From Archegozetes longisetosus (lineage: Eukaryota > Arthropoda > Arachnida > Sarcoptiformes > Trhypochthoniidae): a stretch of 64,000 bases of DNA. Both the position numbers and the translations under genes were made by a program. The DNA is taken from NCBI GenBank assembly GCA_018873245.2, contig JAEMBT020000009.1, positions 4,822,242 through 4,886,241 on the forward strand, in the 5' to 3' direction. A model generated the notes under the pieces. That model was not told the origin of the DNA. It searched no databases and saw only the letters and a program-made list of their open reading frames with translations. Within the stretch, counting starts at the first letter, position 1. Each line of letters starts with the position of its first letter. Positions 36,586 through 48,445 of this stretch are shown here, one piece after another.

Positions 36586-36721
36586 GACCTGTATGCACAA
36601 CTCTATTTAAAACGGTTTTAAGTCTTAAAACCGACTTAAAACCTGAAACGCGTTTTAAAACTCATTACACAACTAATGTTTAAAACAGTTTTAGTTAAGT
36701 CTCGACTTGTGCATATCGGCC
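36586..36721. mobile_element. 136-bp MITE with TAA target duplication
   Basis: Ends GACCTGTATGCACAAC and GGCCGATATGCACAAG (reverse complement) are imperfect inverted repeats extended by internal TTTTAAAAC-type palindromes. TAA flanks both sides (36583-36585 and 36722-36724). The duplicate copy near 48860-48875 reads AAAACTAAATTTAAAG with no element, giving an empty site. A TAA 3-bp duplication is typical of PIF/Harbinger. Confidence 0.72.
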
Positions 36722-36951
36722 TAAGTTTTAAAGTTTAGTAATCGAAAGCTCTAAAACTCAATATTTATTATGATCATCACTTTGCTTTTAATTAGCTATA
36801 AAGTTATCGACTAATTGTTTCAAATTCTGTCGTTCAGAAACTAAAGTATAATCGGCTTAAATTAGATGAGATTTTCCGTAGTTTATGGTTAGACTGCATT
36901 ATTTTCGTAGAGCTTATGCTTGAGTAGCACAAATCAAACTATGTATATAAC

Positions 36952-37809
36952 TAGGGTGACAAAGTGTCCCGCATTGTGCGGGATTGTTCCACATTTAAGG
37001 GGATACGGTCAAAATCCTGATAGCTCATAATCCGGACAATTAAAATCCCGACAAGTTAGAATCCCGACAGGTTATAATCCCGACAATCAAGATTCCGAAA
37101 TGTTGAAATCCCGACAGCTTAGAATTCAAACGTGTAAACTCATATAAAAAATTTTTACTAAAAGTGCATTTCAAATAATAAATTAAATAAATATATTCCA
37201 TTTAACGTTTAAAATATATTATTAGCGGAAACTAATAACCCCCAACCGATCCTCAAGTCAGTTAGTTATGCGTATATTAATAATGTATAATATTTTAACA
37301 GTATTTATATCAATTAAAAAATATTAATTATACTTATTACAGTCTAAAATTTTAAATTTGAATAGAGGCTAAACAAGTAATAATTGATTTGATTGTCGGA
37401 ATTTCGAACCAGACCCCATTTAAGAGGCGTCCCGCACACCGTATGCACATTTTACGGGGCAGAAATTATCATGCATTTTAAGATTTATCTTAACAGATTT
37501 CCACTGTGTGTTTTTATTTAATGCAAATAATGCAATTTTATTGTCAACAAGTTTCTTATCTTAAAATATGTGGAAGTCTTTAGTTAAAAAGTTTTAATCT
37601 GTTTATCTGATATCTTGTTTTCATTCATATCGTGTGTGACTCTTATAAAGTGCAGTCCTCAAACAAATCTTTAGTTTATATTTCAAATAATTGTTATTTC
37701 AAACTGTGATTTGTGACTTCAATCAGATTAAAACTTTTTTTTTAAAAATTTTATAAGGGGTCCAAAATTTGTTTGTCCCGCATTTAACAGTTTTTGCTTG
37801 GTCACCCTA
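36952..37809. mobile_element. Non-autonomous hAT-like element
   Basis: Inverted ends TAGGGTGACAAAG and TAGGGTGACCAAG lie next to TGTCCCGCAT-like subterminal sequence on both sides. The flanks TATATAAC (36944-36951) and TATATAAT (37810-37817) match at seven of eight bases, an 8-bp duplication as in hAT. No transposase frame is present. A second element is nested at 36999-37417. The duplicate locus near 49000 lacks it. Confidence 0.75.
36999..37417. mobile_element. Nested element with 17-bp subterminal repeats
   Basis: This unit sits inside the hAT-like element, with ATTTAA on both sides (36993-36998 and 37418-37423). Ends GGGGATACGGTCAAAATCC and GGGGTCTGGTTCGAAATTCC are imperfect inverted repeats. 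From 37010 to 37130 a motif near AATCCCGACA recurs about every 16-18 bases some eight times, as expected of transposase-binding subterminal repeats. No coding frame is present. Family unknown. Confidence 0.65.
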
Positions 37810-37887
37810 TATATAATTGAACTTAGAATTTCAATGGTCGGTCTAATGGAGTAGACCCACTAGGGGATCAAAGTTACTATTCTTGAT

Positions 37888-38240
37888 TTGCAAAAATTAA
37901 ACGATGTTTTATTTATTTTAGCAGTAATTGTATATTTGATATCATTTGCTATGAATCGTTCATTAATTGAGTTTATTGTTTTTGGAATTGCTCAGGGCTT
38001 AAACTTTAGCTTAGGAGGTTATTATATCTATAACATGTTCTTATTCAAAACCATTTACTTTTTATCTCATCTGTTATTACATTAAACTTCAATTTAATGT
38101 GTTTAATAAACACATGAAATCAGAACCAGTTCTAAAGGATACCATTCAATTAAAGAAGTCGTGATAATAGTGTAAAACAATTATTAAATCTTTATATGAA
38201 ATATACTTCAACACTCATATCTTTAACAGAACCTATTAAT
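37888..38240 (+). pseudogene. Divergent GR fragment (copy 1)
   Basis: The frame LFILAVIVYLISFAMNRSLIE and FIVFGIAQGLNFSLGGYYIY, then FKTIYFLSHLLLH and a stop, aligns with the GR segment AFTAF...NESIKQFLIFGIPHSILWGITCYHIY...YFYIICYYL. It comes from a GR branch clearly more distant than genes A-E. A paralogous fragment lies at 49038-49240. No exon 2 or exon 3 equivalent was seen downstream. Confidence 0.55.
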
Positions 38241-38766
38241 CAAGATTTTATTCTGGATTTACTTTTTGTTTGAAGCAAGCATAAATTTTATTATATATAT
38301 AACAGTAATCGGTAAATTGAATATTAAACTTCATATCACTTCAATTAGTGGACACTATACACACAACTAAATCTTTTTTATGCTTTTTAATACTTTATAT
38401 AAGTTTCATTAGTTCAACTCACTTATAGTCATAATGCATAACTCAATATTTTCTCACATCTAATTGATTAACAAAAATATTAATTAGATATTTATGTGAC
38501 TCATAAATGGTTTCTCAGTTATTATGATGATTAATTTTATGAATCTATTTCATGAATAAACACAAGTCTTCTATTGATTTATGCAGAAGAAATTTATCTA
38601 ATATATTTAGTATATATTACAAAAGAATCAAATAGTGATGAATAAAAATAAGGAAACACAGTTGACAATCAAGTTTTATAATGACTTCAAAGAATGTGAT
38701 TAAATTCTAAACAGTAAAAGCATTATAGATAAAACCTCAACATAACGAACGTCGATGTAGCAAATC

Positions 38767-39351
38767 GTGATGTATGGCTTAAGACTAAGAATAAGACTAA
38801 GCAAAATAATATATATTAAAATCGTTTGGCTTAAGCCTGAGACTAAGGCAGACAAATGATTTTTGGATTTTCAAATTAAGACTAAGACAAATGAAATTTT
38901 TATAAAATTAAGACTAAGACAAGAGAAACAGATTTATACGAGTAAGACTAAGACTAATACAAAGTCAGAAGTTTAGATACAAATACTGTCATTTAATCTA
39001 TTAGAAATGATTCATTTTTTGAAGTTTTCAATTATAAAACCATTTGTAAAGCACTACATAAACAATTGCATTCCTGTTGCAATACATTTTAATAGTGAAT
39101 GTCTTTGCGCTTAGTTTTGTTTTGTTAGTCTATTGATCATTTTATGAAACATATTAGATAATAAAAAATTTCAAAATGTTATAAATATGCTATAAAGAGA
39201 TAACTAGCACAAGTAGTAAGACTAAGGCTAAGTAAAAGATAAGCAAAACGAAAATTTTTTACTATAAGACTAAGACTAAGATAAGAGAAATGAAATTTGT
39301 GACTATAAAACTAAGACAAGACAAACTAAAAATCCCTAAGCTATACACCAC
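38767..39351. mobile_element. 585-bp inverted-repeat element rich in AAGACTAAGACA
   Basis: Ends GTGATGTATGGCTTA and GTGGTGTATAGCTTA (reverse complement) bound a segment whose outer thirds are irregular tandem copies of a GACTAA-type hexamer. The duplicate locus (50262-50285) runs through without it. No coding frame or clear target duplication was seen. Confidence 0.65.
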
Positions 39352-41023
39352 TAATTAGAACGAACCAATTTTGACAGTTAAGGCACAAACCTTATAGAGT
39401 TAATGCCATAGGCTTAGTATATATCGATACAATTTAGTCTCTTTATAGCGAAGTAAATTGCCTGTCTTTTCACCTCAGTTATATAGAGGTTTCAGTATAA
39501 TAGCAAAGCACGATGTAATGAAGAGTAAAATTTATGCTTTGAATAAAAAAAAATTAAATTATTATGACTTTAAGATATATGATAATAATATCTGATCATC
39601 AGAGTCTTAACTTTATAGGACTTAAAACAGGCAAAAATAGGTAGGATTTTAGGACTCAAAATGACCAAAAGTAGGACTTAAAAATAGGACTAAAAAGCCA
39701 TGTTTTAGACATTTTAGGGCATAAAGTATTAATTTTTAACATTATTTTTGGCGTTAAAACTTTATAAGTTGCAAATTTATCTGAAAAATGCCAAAAAAGG
39801 ATTATTTGCGTTCAAAATTAAGAAAATTAGTTTAAAATAAATCAAATAATTATTTTGTTGAAACAAAAGTTTAGCAAATTTCTATAAAATTTAAATTTGT
39901 ACTGGAATTTATATTAAATTTTATGAACCAATTTATGTATAACTCTAAAAACTCATTGAATTTATGTCTAATTGAACAAAATTGTGCGTTTTTAGGTAAA
40001 AATCTAGCAAAATAAGGTTTATAGGATTTATGGGAATAACCCCCAAAAATAGGATTTATAGGAACATAAATATGAGCTCAAATTAATTGTTTTTTGGTGA
40101 TTGGCACTCATATCTTTGAATCCTAGCTTTTCGCTTATCTAATAAAAAGTTGGATTTCCAACAAAGTTAAGACTCTGCTGATCATATATTCAATACTAAG
40201 TCATTACAACTATTCTGGTGTCATAATTCTTATTGTCTTTGATTTGATAATAATAGCAGTTTGTCTTTAGGATTAGAAGTTACTTCAGCAATAAAAATAG
40301 TATAACCCAAAAGTACAGTTCGTCTAAATCTAACTATACGGAGTGGTTCACTTGCTTTTTCAAGGGGAGTACAGCAAAAAACAATCGTATCGGACGATGC
40401 TAGTCTCCGTACTAGTGCGACACATGTGGGCAAATAGCAAACTTAACTGTAGATGTAGTGTTTTTAAGAGAAACTTCATTTTGAAATTTGACGTCTTTCC
40501 AAAATTTTGTAAACATTCAGAAGACAGTCAGAAGACAGTCATACAGTAGAGTAATAGAATTCTATCTCTGCTAATTAACACCAAATCAAATCAATATAAA
40601 GGCATGTCTTTTATGATCAAATTAACTTAAAACGTAAAACAAATTTTTACGTGTATTTTATTCATTTAATCAAAATAGTTATATTTAGTATAATTGAAAT
40701 AAAGCAATAGTTTTATAACATGAAGACGTTTATTAAAATAAGGATATGAGGTATTAATTGAAACTTATGCAAAAACTAAATATTATTTATCATTAAAGCA
40801 TTACTAAAGAAAAGTGTAATGTTTTATTCATATTTTTAAAAATCTAATTTTAACAGATTTTATATCTGAGATACGTTTTATATGAATGTATAACGTATGA
40901 GTTACAGCTCCAAAAATTAATTTCATACAATTAAATACCATAAACAACTTTCTTTAGTTTATGGTAGTTTTTAAAATTATTTCGAAGAGGTAGCTTTAAG
41001 AATAGATAACAAGTAAAGATCAT
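39352..41023. other. Repeat-rich intergenic DNA
   Basis: About 39590-40070 is rich in loosely repeated TAGGACTTAAAA and ATAGGATTTATAGG motifs of unknown origin. A minus-strand frame at 40230-40433 ends in TSNPKDKLLLLSN, which is weakly like family X (NPEDKPAIYI). The rest shows no gene. Confidence 0.4.
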
Positions 41024-41177
41024 TTTTTTATTGATCAATACCTAAATAGGTAGTAATTTTCTTTAGTAATAATCTATTCGTACTTTTTCTTTGATAACTA
41101 ATACAGTATTAGTTATCAAAGTACGAATAGATAGCTAAAGAAAACTACTACCTATTTAAATATTGATCAATAAAAAA
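41024..41177. repeat. 154-bp near-perfect hairpin
   Basis: TTTTTTATTGATCAATACC and the following bases to AACTAATA are repeated in reverse after a CAG loop (41104-41106), ending with ATTGATCAATAAAAAA. The arms are 71-80 bases. It lies 72 bases past the stop of the transposase-like gene at 41249-43931 and may be part of that element's end, or an independent snap-back element. Confidence 0.85.
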
Positions 41178-41248
41178 GTAAATTACAATAAAAACATGAT
41201 AAAGAAATTAGTTTTATGAGAGTTTGGAATGTTACACAATTTAAATTT

Positions 41249-43931
41249 TTAATGAGAGTGGTTTAATTTGAACGAAATTTTCAATGTTTTTTCTCTCATA
41301 TTGTCTTTGAACTCTTGCGATCTTTTACGGATGACTTTTCTCTCCCTTCCACAATAAATAATAAGATTGTTTCGTGCAAAGTGTTTTAAGCATTCATTGG
41401 TAGCATTAAAATGATTGTTATTTTTAGCGATTTGCTGTTTTACTTCATTATTCAGTTCTTCAATGGCTGTAAAAGTTAAAAATTGAAATTAAATTAATTG
41501 AATGAAAGCTTAATTAAATGAATAATAAAAATAACACTCACACTGACAATTATAGATTGAAACTTTTCCATATTTTTTTATCAGTTCAGGTAAATGGCAT
41601 AGGACGTGCATATATGTTGTGATTGATTTATTACAAAATTCACGAAAATTCATATTTTTAAGATCTTGATAATGAGTGATTAGTTTTATAATTGCCTTTT
41701 CCAGATCAATTGCATGTTCAATGTCTTCAGAAGTTTCTATCAAATAGAAAATATTCTTCCACTCCTGTAACGAGAAAAATTATTTAATAAATATAATTAA
41801 TATAATAAATATAATTTGTTCAATAAATACCCTCCAGAGTTCTTCAAATAATGTAGTTCCAGGGAAATGAGGGTAATTTTTATTCATATGCTCGATCACA
41901 AAGTCTATACATTTTATTTTTAGTGCCAAACTTGAGGCTTTAATTTTGTATTTTATGTAGTTTTCACTCAAACTTTCGGAATATATTTCACAATTTATGT
42001 TATTCTCATTTAAAGCTCTATTAACCATTTCTATCATTACGAAATCTTTAGATTTTACGTAACTTATTAAAGAACTAAATATTGAACTGAAAGCTTTTTC
42101 GCTTATTCTTATTCTCAGATGAAGTGTATCAACAATAAATTTTTCAGGTTCTACTTTCAAAATCATTTGCCCAATTATGCCATATTTAACCTTAGCTCTT
42201 TCGTCCCAATCACATAACTTTCGTCTGAGATTTAAACTTTTTTCCAAAAAAGCTTTAACGTCAAAGTACTTATCTTTCGGAGTTATGCAATAACAACAAT
42301 GATATTTACCACTAACGCTATTGATTCCTAACATATTCAGAATTGCTTTCATACCAGAGCAGATAAGAAAGTCGCAATCGATCGTAAATTTTTGCAAAAA
42401 AATTGTTTTTTTTATCTATAACTGATTGTAAATCTTTATGGAGTGCATTAAAGTAATGATTTATTGTCTGATAGTTTTCTTTGGCTGCAAGAATTCCAAG
42501 AATTACATGATATTTGGGACTAGGGAAGTCTTTTTCATTACTCTCGAAAGCACATAATGTATAAATTATATAATTGCGTCTCATATTCATCAATGTTCCA
42601 TCGATTGATAATTTGATGACTATTTGTTGTGATAACTGATTAAGGGTTTTATTTGTACGTCTTGACAACAGTTTCACACATGAATTTATGGCATAATTTA
42701 CTTCAAGATAACTACCAAAAATTTTGTTAGTATCATCACATATATTGATAACAGGAATATTAGAATCCAATTCTTTCCTCAACTTGTAAATATTATCGTA
42801 ACTACTGAAACTTAAATTATTAGTAAAACTTTTAAAACAATTTCTAGTAATAAAGTTTTTCTGCATTTCACACAATTCTAACTTTACTTTTTCTTTCTGA
42901 GAGTCATTCATGTTCTCAAGTGAGACAAACTTTTGAATTTCAACGTTTTCAACATTTCTTCGCCTCAAATTATTCTGAAAATCAATGATGTATTGAGAAT
43001 TAGGCGATTTTAAAGTTAATAAACTTAATTTTAATCCATGTCTCTCTAATACTGATTTTAGGCTGAAATTTACGTAATCCTGAATTTCTTTCAAAATATT
43101 TGACTGCTTTTTTTTGTTGACATTAGATAAAAGGTTTACTCTCGGAAACAATTGGTTTCGTTTCTTTCAAAAGTTTGATCTCATGTTTCAAATTTTTGAT
43201 TAGCTCTTTATTTTGAGAAATCTCTTTTTCTTTTTCTCTTAATAAAAGTAATAACTTTTCGCAACACTTGTTTTTAACTAGATTAGTCATTGCTATTACT
43301 ATTATTATTAGTGCCAATATTCACGAATACTTTAAATCTTATATTTTCTGACAAAACTAAAAGTTCCCCAACTTTTTCTTCATTTATACATAAGTTTTTA
43401 TGAGAAAAGTTTTTCCTAGTTATAAATCTTGGTTTCTTGAGTAACACAGGATATGAAGGATATATATATATATTCGTTTGAATCATCACTTAATATAAAT
43501 TTTTCTAAATCAAAATTAAATATTTCGATGAAAGAGTCTTTCGAGATTTCATAGAAGCCATTGAATTCTGCACTCAATGGAAAAAGTTCAGTTTTAAATA
43601 ATTTTTTAAACACTTCTTCATGAATTGAAATTTTAAAATTAATATAACTAGACTTGATTTTATTCAAAGTCTTTAAAAGGGTTGCACGAAAATCACTACG
43701 AAATAACACAATTTTAAAGTTATAATTAATAGGATTTTGTAAAAAGTTTATCTGTTCGAGCGTTAAATGAATTTCATTAATCCATTGAAAGCCAATAATA
43801 TTGTCAAAACTTAATTTACATAAATAAAAATTATTTCGTTTGCGAATAACTCTCAATATTTCGAATTTTTTCTCATGTGTTTTCGCACAATAGTTATGAT
43901 CTAAGTAAAGATATTCATTACTGGCACTCAT
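41249..43931 (-). pseudogene. Decayed multi-exon transposase-like gene, unclassified
   Basis: Overlapping frames on the minus strand read as one protein from MSASNEYLY (43931) to the stop at 41249-41251. Frameshifts occur at about 43450 (in a TA microsatellite), 43300, 43135 and 42385 (a T run). Two introns with GT-AG borders remain near the end: 41830-41765 (66 bp) and 41541-41467 (75 bp). Features: a lysine/glutamate-rich coiled coil (about 43150-43270), LSIDGTLMNMRRN, a CCYC pair, KFIVDTLHLRIR, and a C-terminal SIEELNNEV...HFNATNECL block. I recall similar VIDTLHLFLRI proteins in cnidarians and arthropods as transposon products, but cannot name the superfamily. No flanking inverted repeats were found. 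Confidence 0.6.
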
Positions 43932-46059
43932 CTTTAAAAAAAACATTTATTCGCTAAGGAGTAATGATTTATGTGAAACTTGAATTTACAGACATATATT
44001 AGAGGATAAGTCTTATACTATGAATAAAATTATAGCTTATTGTCTGCTTTAAGAACTCTGTTACTCATAGATTTTGACCTCTCTTGTCATATCAACTCTA
44101 AAAGTATCAGTTAAGAGGGCAAAATTATATAGAATGACTCAAGCAGCTTCTAACGAAGCTTAACCGGACAAAGTTGATTTGTTATTGGCTTTAACTTGAT
44201 GCCTCTTACGAACTGTTTGCTTATTCTCTTATTTTAATTCAAATAGTGTAAGTTATTCCTATACCAAAATTTCAGCTCAATTTCGACTAAAGAAATTTGT
44301 CAATTGAGTCAGTTTTTAGATACAAACTTGTGTATAACCTGTTGAAAAATATTCTGAAGCGAAAGTTGAAGTATATTTTATGTTAATAGTTTAATTAATA
44401 AATATTTTCCATAAAATATGAAGGAATATATATAGATTCAGTTAGACAAGGAATAGCATACAATATTTAGATAGATTTTCAGTTAGTGAAGTCATTATTA
44501 GAAGAGTATCAGGTATTGAAAAAATAGCGTAAACAATTAGTATAGAACTGATAGGCAAAGTTCTATGTATTCTTGGTCCTCCTTTATAGTGAAATAAAAC
44601 ATTCATAAAGCCCTCAAAAAATGAGCCAAAGTTATACTTTGGGTAAAATTTTTAGTGGTTTTTACACAGTTTTGAAATGAGCGTAACTTTAATTTAACCT
44701 TTTAGGCAAGTTGTAACTTACGATTTAATCACAAATTTCTTTAGTGATTAAATTCATTAAATATATATATATATACAATTTTTGACGTTGAGATCATGAT
44801 TCTATCCCTTCAGATTTAAAAGTTATGATTTTTTGAAAATACTTTTTATAAAAGTTTATCTAAAAGATAAATAGATAGCAAAATTATCATTCAAAAAATT
44901 TATATAATTTTTTTCAATCCCAATTAATCTTATCAGCTAAAATTTGAGTCCCAATCGCATTACCATCATAAACGGGATTGAGGTTTCAGGTTCTATGCAC
45001 TAGTGCAAACTTGCTTCCATTAGTTGAACGCATCTATAGTCATAACATATAACTCAGTATTTGATTGATTTTTAAGAATATTGAATAAACCTCTTATAAG
45101 CTGTTACTTCATGTATAACGATTTGTTTAATGCTAAAACTGACTAATTTCATGAATAAATACAAGTTTTAAATTGATTTATACAGAAATGACTCACTAAT
45201 TTATTTTGTTTAGGTTATGAAGAGAATCAAATACACATTAATATAAAGGAACAGAATCACAATCAATTTTTGTAATAATAAATTCAAAATAGGTTTGATT
45301 ATATCCTGAACGGTAAAATCAAAGATGTTATGATAGCAAAGAGACTGTGTTAACGCTATTATAGAAGAGTAAAAGATTATGCTTTGAATAAAAAAATTAT
45401 TGACAAAAAATATATGACTAAAAATGAGATCATATAACCAATATTAAGTAAGTCATTAGTATTATTCCTAAGAAATAATTTTTATTATGTTTTAACATTA
45501 AAAACTTGATATGAATAGCCAGTTCGTCTTCAAGATTAAGAGTTATAGACTAATCAAGATTAATAATAACAATAAGTGACCATTATACGTCAAAAAGGTT
45601 GGCCAAATTATAGCTAAAAAGTTATACTATAACTGAGGATACATAACTTAAGTTCGCGCGATTATATAGACTTAGCATTTAATGTATCAGAAAAATAAAA
45701 GAACGAATTCGAATATCAACATATATTGATTTTACTAATAGCAGTGAATTAAATTGAGAAATAACATTAATAATTACTCAAATTAATTGAAAGCTTGATT
45801 TTATTCTAGACGGAGATATGGTCGACAATAGATTAACAGATGCATAAATAAAAACAATATTTGATACTAACTCTTAACAACATTCTTAGTTAAAATAAAA
45901 CATTAGGTTATATATAAAACACGTTAGCAGCATTGAAGAAGCGTACTAACAGCATTCATCAATTGATTCAAATTCATTCAAATGATAATTTATCTCTCAA
46001 TATTAATACAATTCAAAAGATAAAAGCATTGAAAATATGTTATAGTGTGAAGTCTTCTT
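43932..46059. other. Intergenic DNA downstream of GR-D
   Basis: AT-rich with a TA microsatellite at about 44760-44780. No gene apart from the family X relic at 45440-45722. Parts resemble the 3' flanks of other GR genes. Confidence 0.4.
45440..45722 (-). pseudogene. Family X relic downstream of GR-D
   Basis: On the minus strand a start-like MLIFEFVLLFF at 45722, then after breaks NLEDELAIHIKFL, parallel to MSEYFLLFV and NPEDKPAIYIEFI in the 17229-17546 frame. It begins about 340 bases after the GR-D stop, in the same orientation. Confidence 0.45.
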
Positions 46060-47419
46060 CTAGTTTGATGAATCATTTTTAGACACTTCGATTAATTTCA
46101 AAAGAAAAATGATTGTAAGCGTCACCATCTATTAGATTAAAATTTATTGAAAACAAGTAAATTAGTCTGCTTTAAATTCAATAGAATTGAATACTGACTT
46201 CATATCCACGAAAATAGTTGATAATGAATAGTTTCCAACAATAAAATCCAACTCTTTTCTGACCACATCTCTCAATAAATGACATTAACTATAATTGAAA
46301 TAAATTCAATAAAGGTTTGATTTCAATTATATTAGATTTGGTTCAAACCTTCAATCGTTTAGATTTATTCAAAAGTCTGCCACTGGATGATAGGATACAA
46401 GAATTCAGTAACTTATACGATTGATTATATTCACAATAAACTGAAGACGCGGTTTTTGTGATCAATATTAAGATCCATATAAATATAAGACTGACATAGA
46501 AGAGAAGAAATCTTAACAAAAAATCAATTTCACTGAACAAAGACTGATAAAAAAGTGTATTGATTATGGATGCGAGTGATATCCAAATAAAGAATAAGAA
46601 TTTTGACCAATAGTTATTGTTGTAATCATTAATTTCTTCATGTATTGACATTAAGGACCGAATTAAACTCATCAAATCCAAATGTGACTTAATTTGAGTT
46701 TTGAGTGAATCTCTTATTCTTTCATTGATTCGGAATATTTTGCATTTGAGATAATAGCATATTATATAGAAATAAACTATTTGTGAGATAATAATACTGT
46801 AGATATGATAACAAGTGATGCCCCATAGAATGCTGTGAGCAATGCTAAATATTAGAAGTTGCTTAACCGATTCATTTTGAATAAATGCTGTAAACACTAG
46901 AATAATGGCGACCCAGAATATCATATTAGTTATAAATCTCCAAATGAAGAATAGAATTTTCGATATTCTAACCAATTTATAGATATCCTCTCTATTTGAG
47001 AGACCAATACTTTTCGGTGAAATTAACCCCGAAAGCATTTTGAATGGTTTGAGATAAGAGGGTTTTATACCGTTCTTATAATTGTAATAATGAAGAATTT
47101 GTGATACGATCGATATCGATACTCCAAAGAAGCACGCGATACCGATATGTACCTTAGCGTTAAGAAAATATGCCCAGTCTCCAATATATATATAAAAATT
47201 TGGATCATCTCCAGAATGAAATAATGAAATAATAGTCCGTATTAATAACTGTAATTGAACAATAAATATAAACTTTGGATTTTGAAAACTTTTCCTTTTG
47301 ATCAGTTGATCTGGGAATAGAGACAAACCGATTCTATACAAATGAGAATCGACTGAATTGATAACTACTTCCGGTGGTAAAACTTTGTTAGTGTTCAAAT
47401 TGCAGTTTTTAAACTCCAT
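46060..47419 (-). CDS. Gustatory-receptor-like 7TM protein, gene D
   Basis: Exons are 47419-46349, 46288-46199 and 46128-46060, phase 0 introns of 60 and 70 bp, about 409 residues. It starts MEFKNCNLNTNKVLPPEVV. Conserved loops include KPFKMLSGLISPKSIGLSN and EINDYNNNYWSKFLFFIWI. Exon 3 encodes MVTLTIIFLLKLIEVSKND. It is closest to gene E, sharing ILILITKTASSVYCE in segment six where A-C have ILLLVIKTASSVH. No stop, frameshift or lost splice site is visible. It is a predicted chemoreceptor channel; ligand unknown. Confidence 0.82.
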
Positions 47420-48445
47420 TCAAAATATAGATATGTAGTTGAATGAGAATAAAAATATTTGATCAAATAATAAATTAATTTTCTATTCATAAGTAACAAA
47501 AAGTCTGTTACGCTTTTAGGAACTATTGATAAACTTACATATTTTAGAAAAACAGAGCGCGAGCATCAGACAACATTTGAAAATTATTATTTCAATTACG
47601 TTAAATGCAATTAGTTCTGTTTATTTGAATTCAGTTTCATTTCGATCAATATTAATAATTTACGACTTAGTAAAGGTTACGTAATTTCTCTTGCTAAATA
47701 GTTCATAAATTCATTTGAGGTATTCATTAATTGATTTTCATTATATAAAGCATAAGGCTATGAAGTCTTCATTTTTTCAATTTTCTTCTGAAGATAATAA
47801 TATCATTAGGCCATGAAATTTTCATATTATAAATTTTCTAAAGATGTGAATATAGTCTTATTAGGTACATAAATATTAGGCTTAACCCAATAAAGGATAA
47901 TTCGAAATTGAACTATTTAGTTAGATATCTTATTTATTGCATAAATAGAGAACATCACAGGCCACATTCTCGAATGATTGCAAATTTCAAAAATAAGTCG
48001 ATTAGAAATAGTTGATTGCAAACCATTTATTTGTATTGTAGTCTTGCAGTATCGCTAATTTTGAAAAGCTTCCAGAATGCAACCCTAGAACTACAATGGT
48101 ATGTATTGCGTTTGAGCTTATCTTCAGTAATAAAGTTGAGAACTTAAATTTATAAGTTAAGAATTTAAATCAATAGAGATTTTATATTGGTAAAAGTTTA
48201 TGACTTACTAGGTGAAAATTGTAGAAAATATAATTCATGTTAGTGGAAAACTATTATATTATATAAATAATTAAGATTGAGTTTGACCTGGTAGTTGGTT
48301 ATATATTTATTATAAATTCAATGAATTGACAAATAGTTTCAAAACTTGTCTTACATTAACTCCCAAAACATTTTATCTCGAAGTGAAAGGTTTACACTCA
48401 AGTAGAAATATTACATTGGTATTACTATTATTATAACACAATATC
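47420..48445. other. Intergenic DNA upstream of GR-D
   Basis: The bases just upstream of the start contain the shared CTACATATCTATATTTTGAATGG-like block. The rest is AT-rich with no gene recognised. Confidence 0.4.

Larger units (their letters stand above)
36176..38766. repeat. Direct duplication, copy 1
   Basis: Sequence from about 36176 to 38766 aligns with 48446-50255 in the same orientation, at roughly 85-90% by eye. This copy carries extra elements at 36586-36721 and 36952-37809, and a further one at 38767 at its edge; the other copy lacks these at matching positions. Both copies contain a divergent GR-like fragment. Other parts hold no gene. Confidence 0.8.

Noticed and set aside
40343..40549. 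Plus-strand frame of 68 codons
   Set aside because: It overlaps the minus-strand frame with weak family X resemblance and has no similarity of its own.
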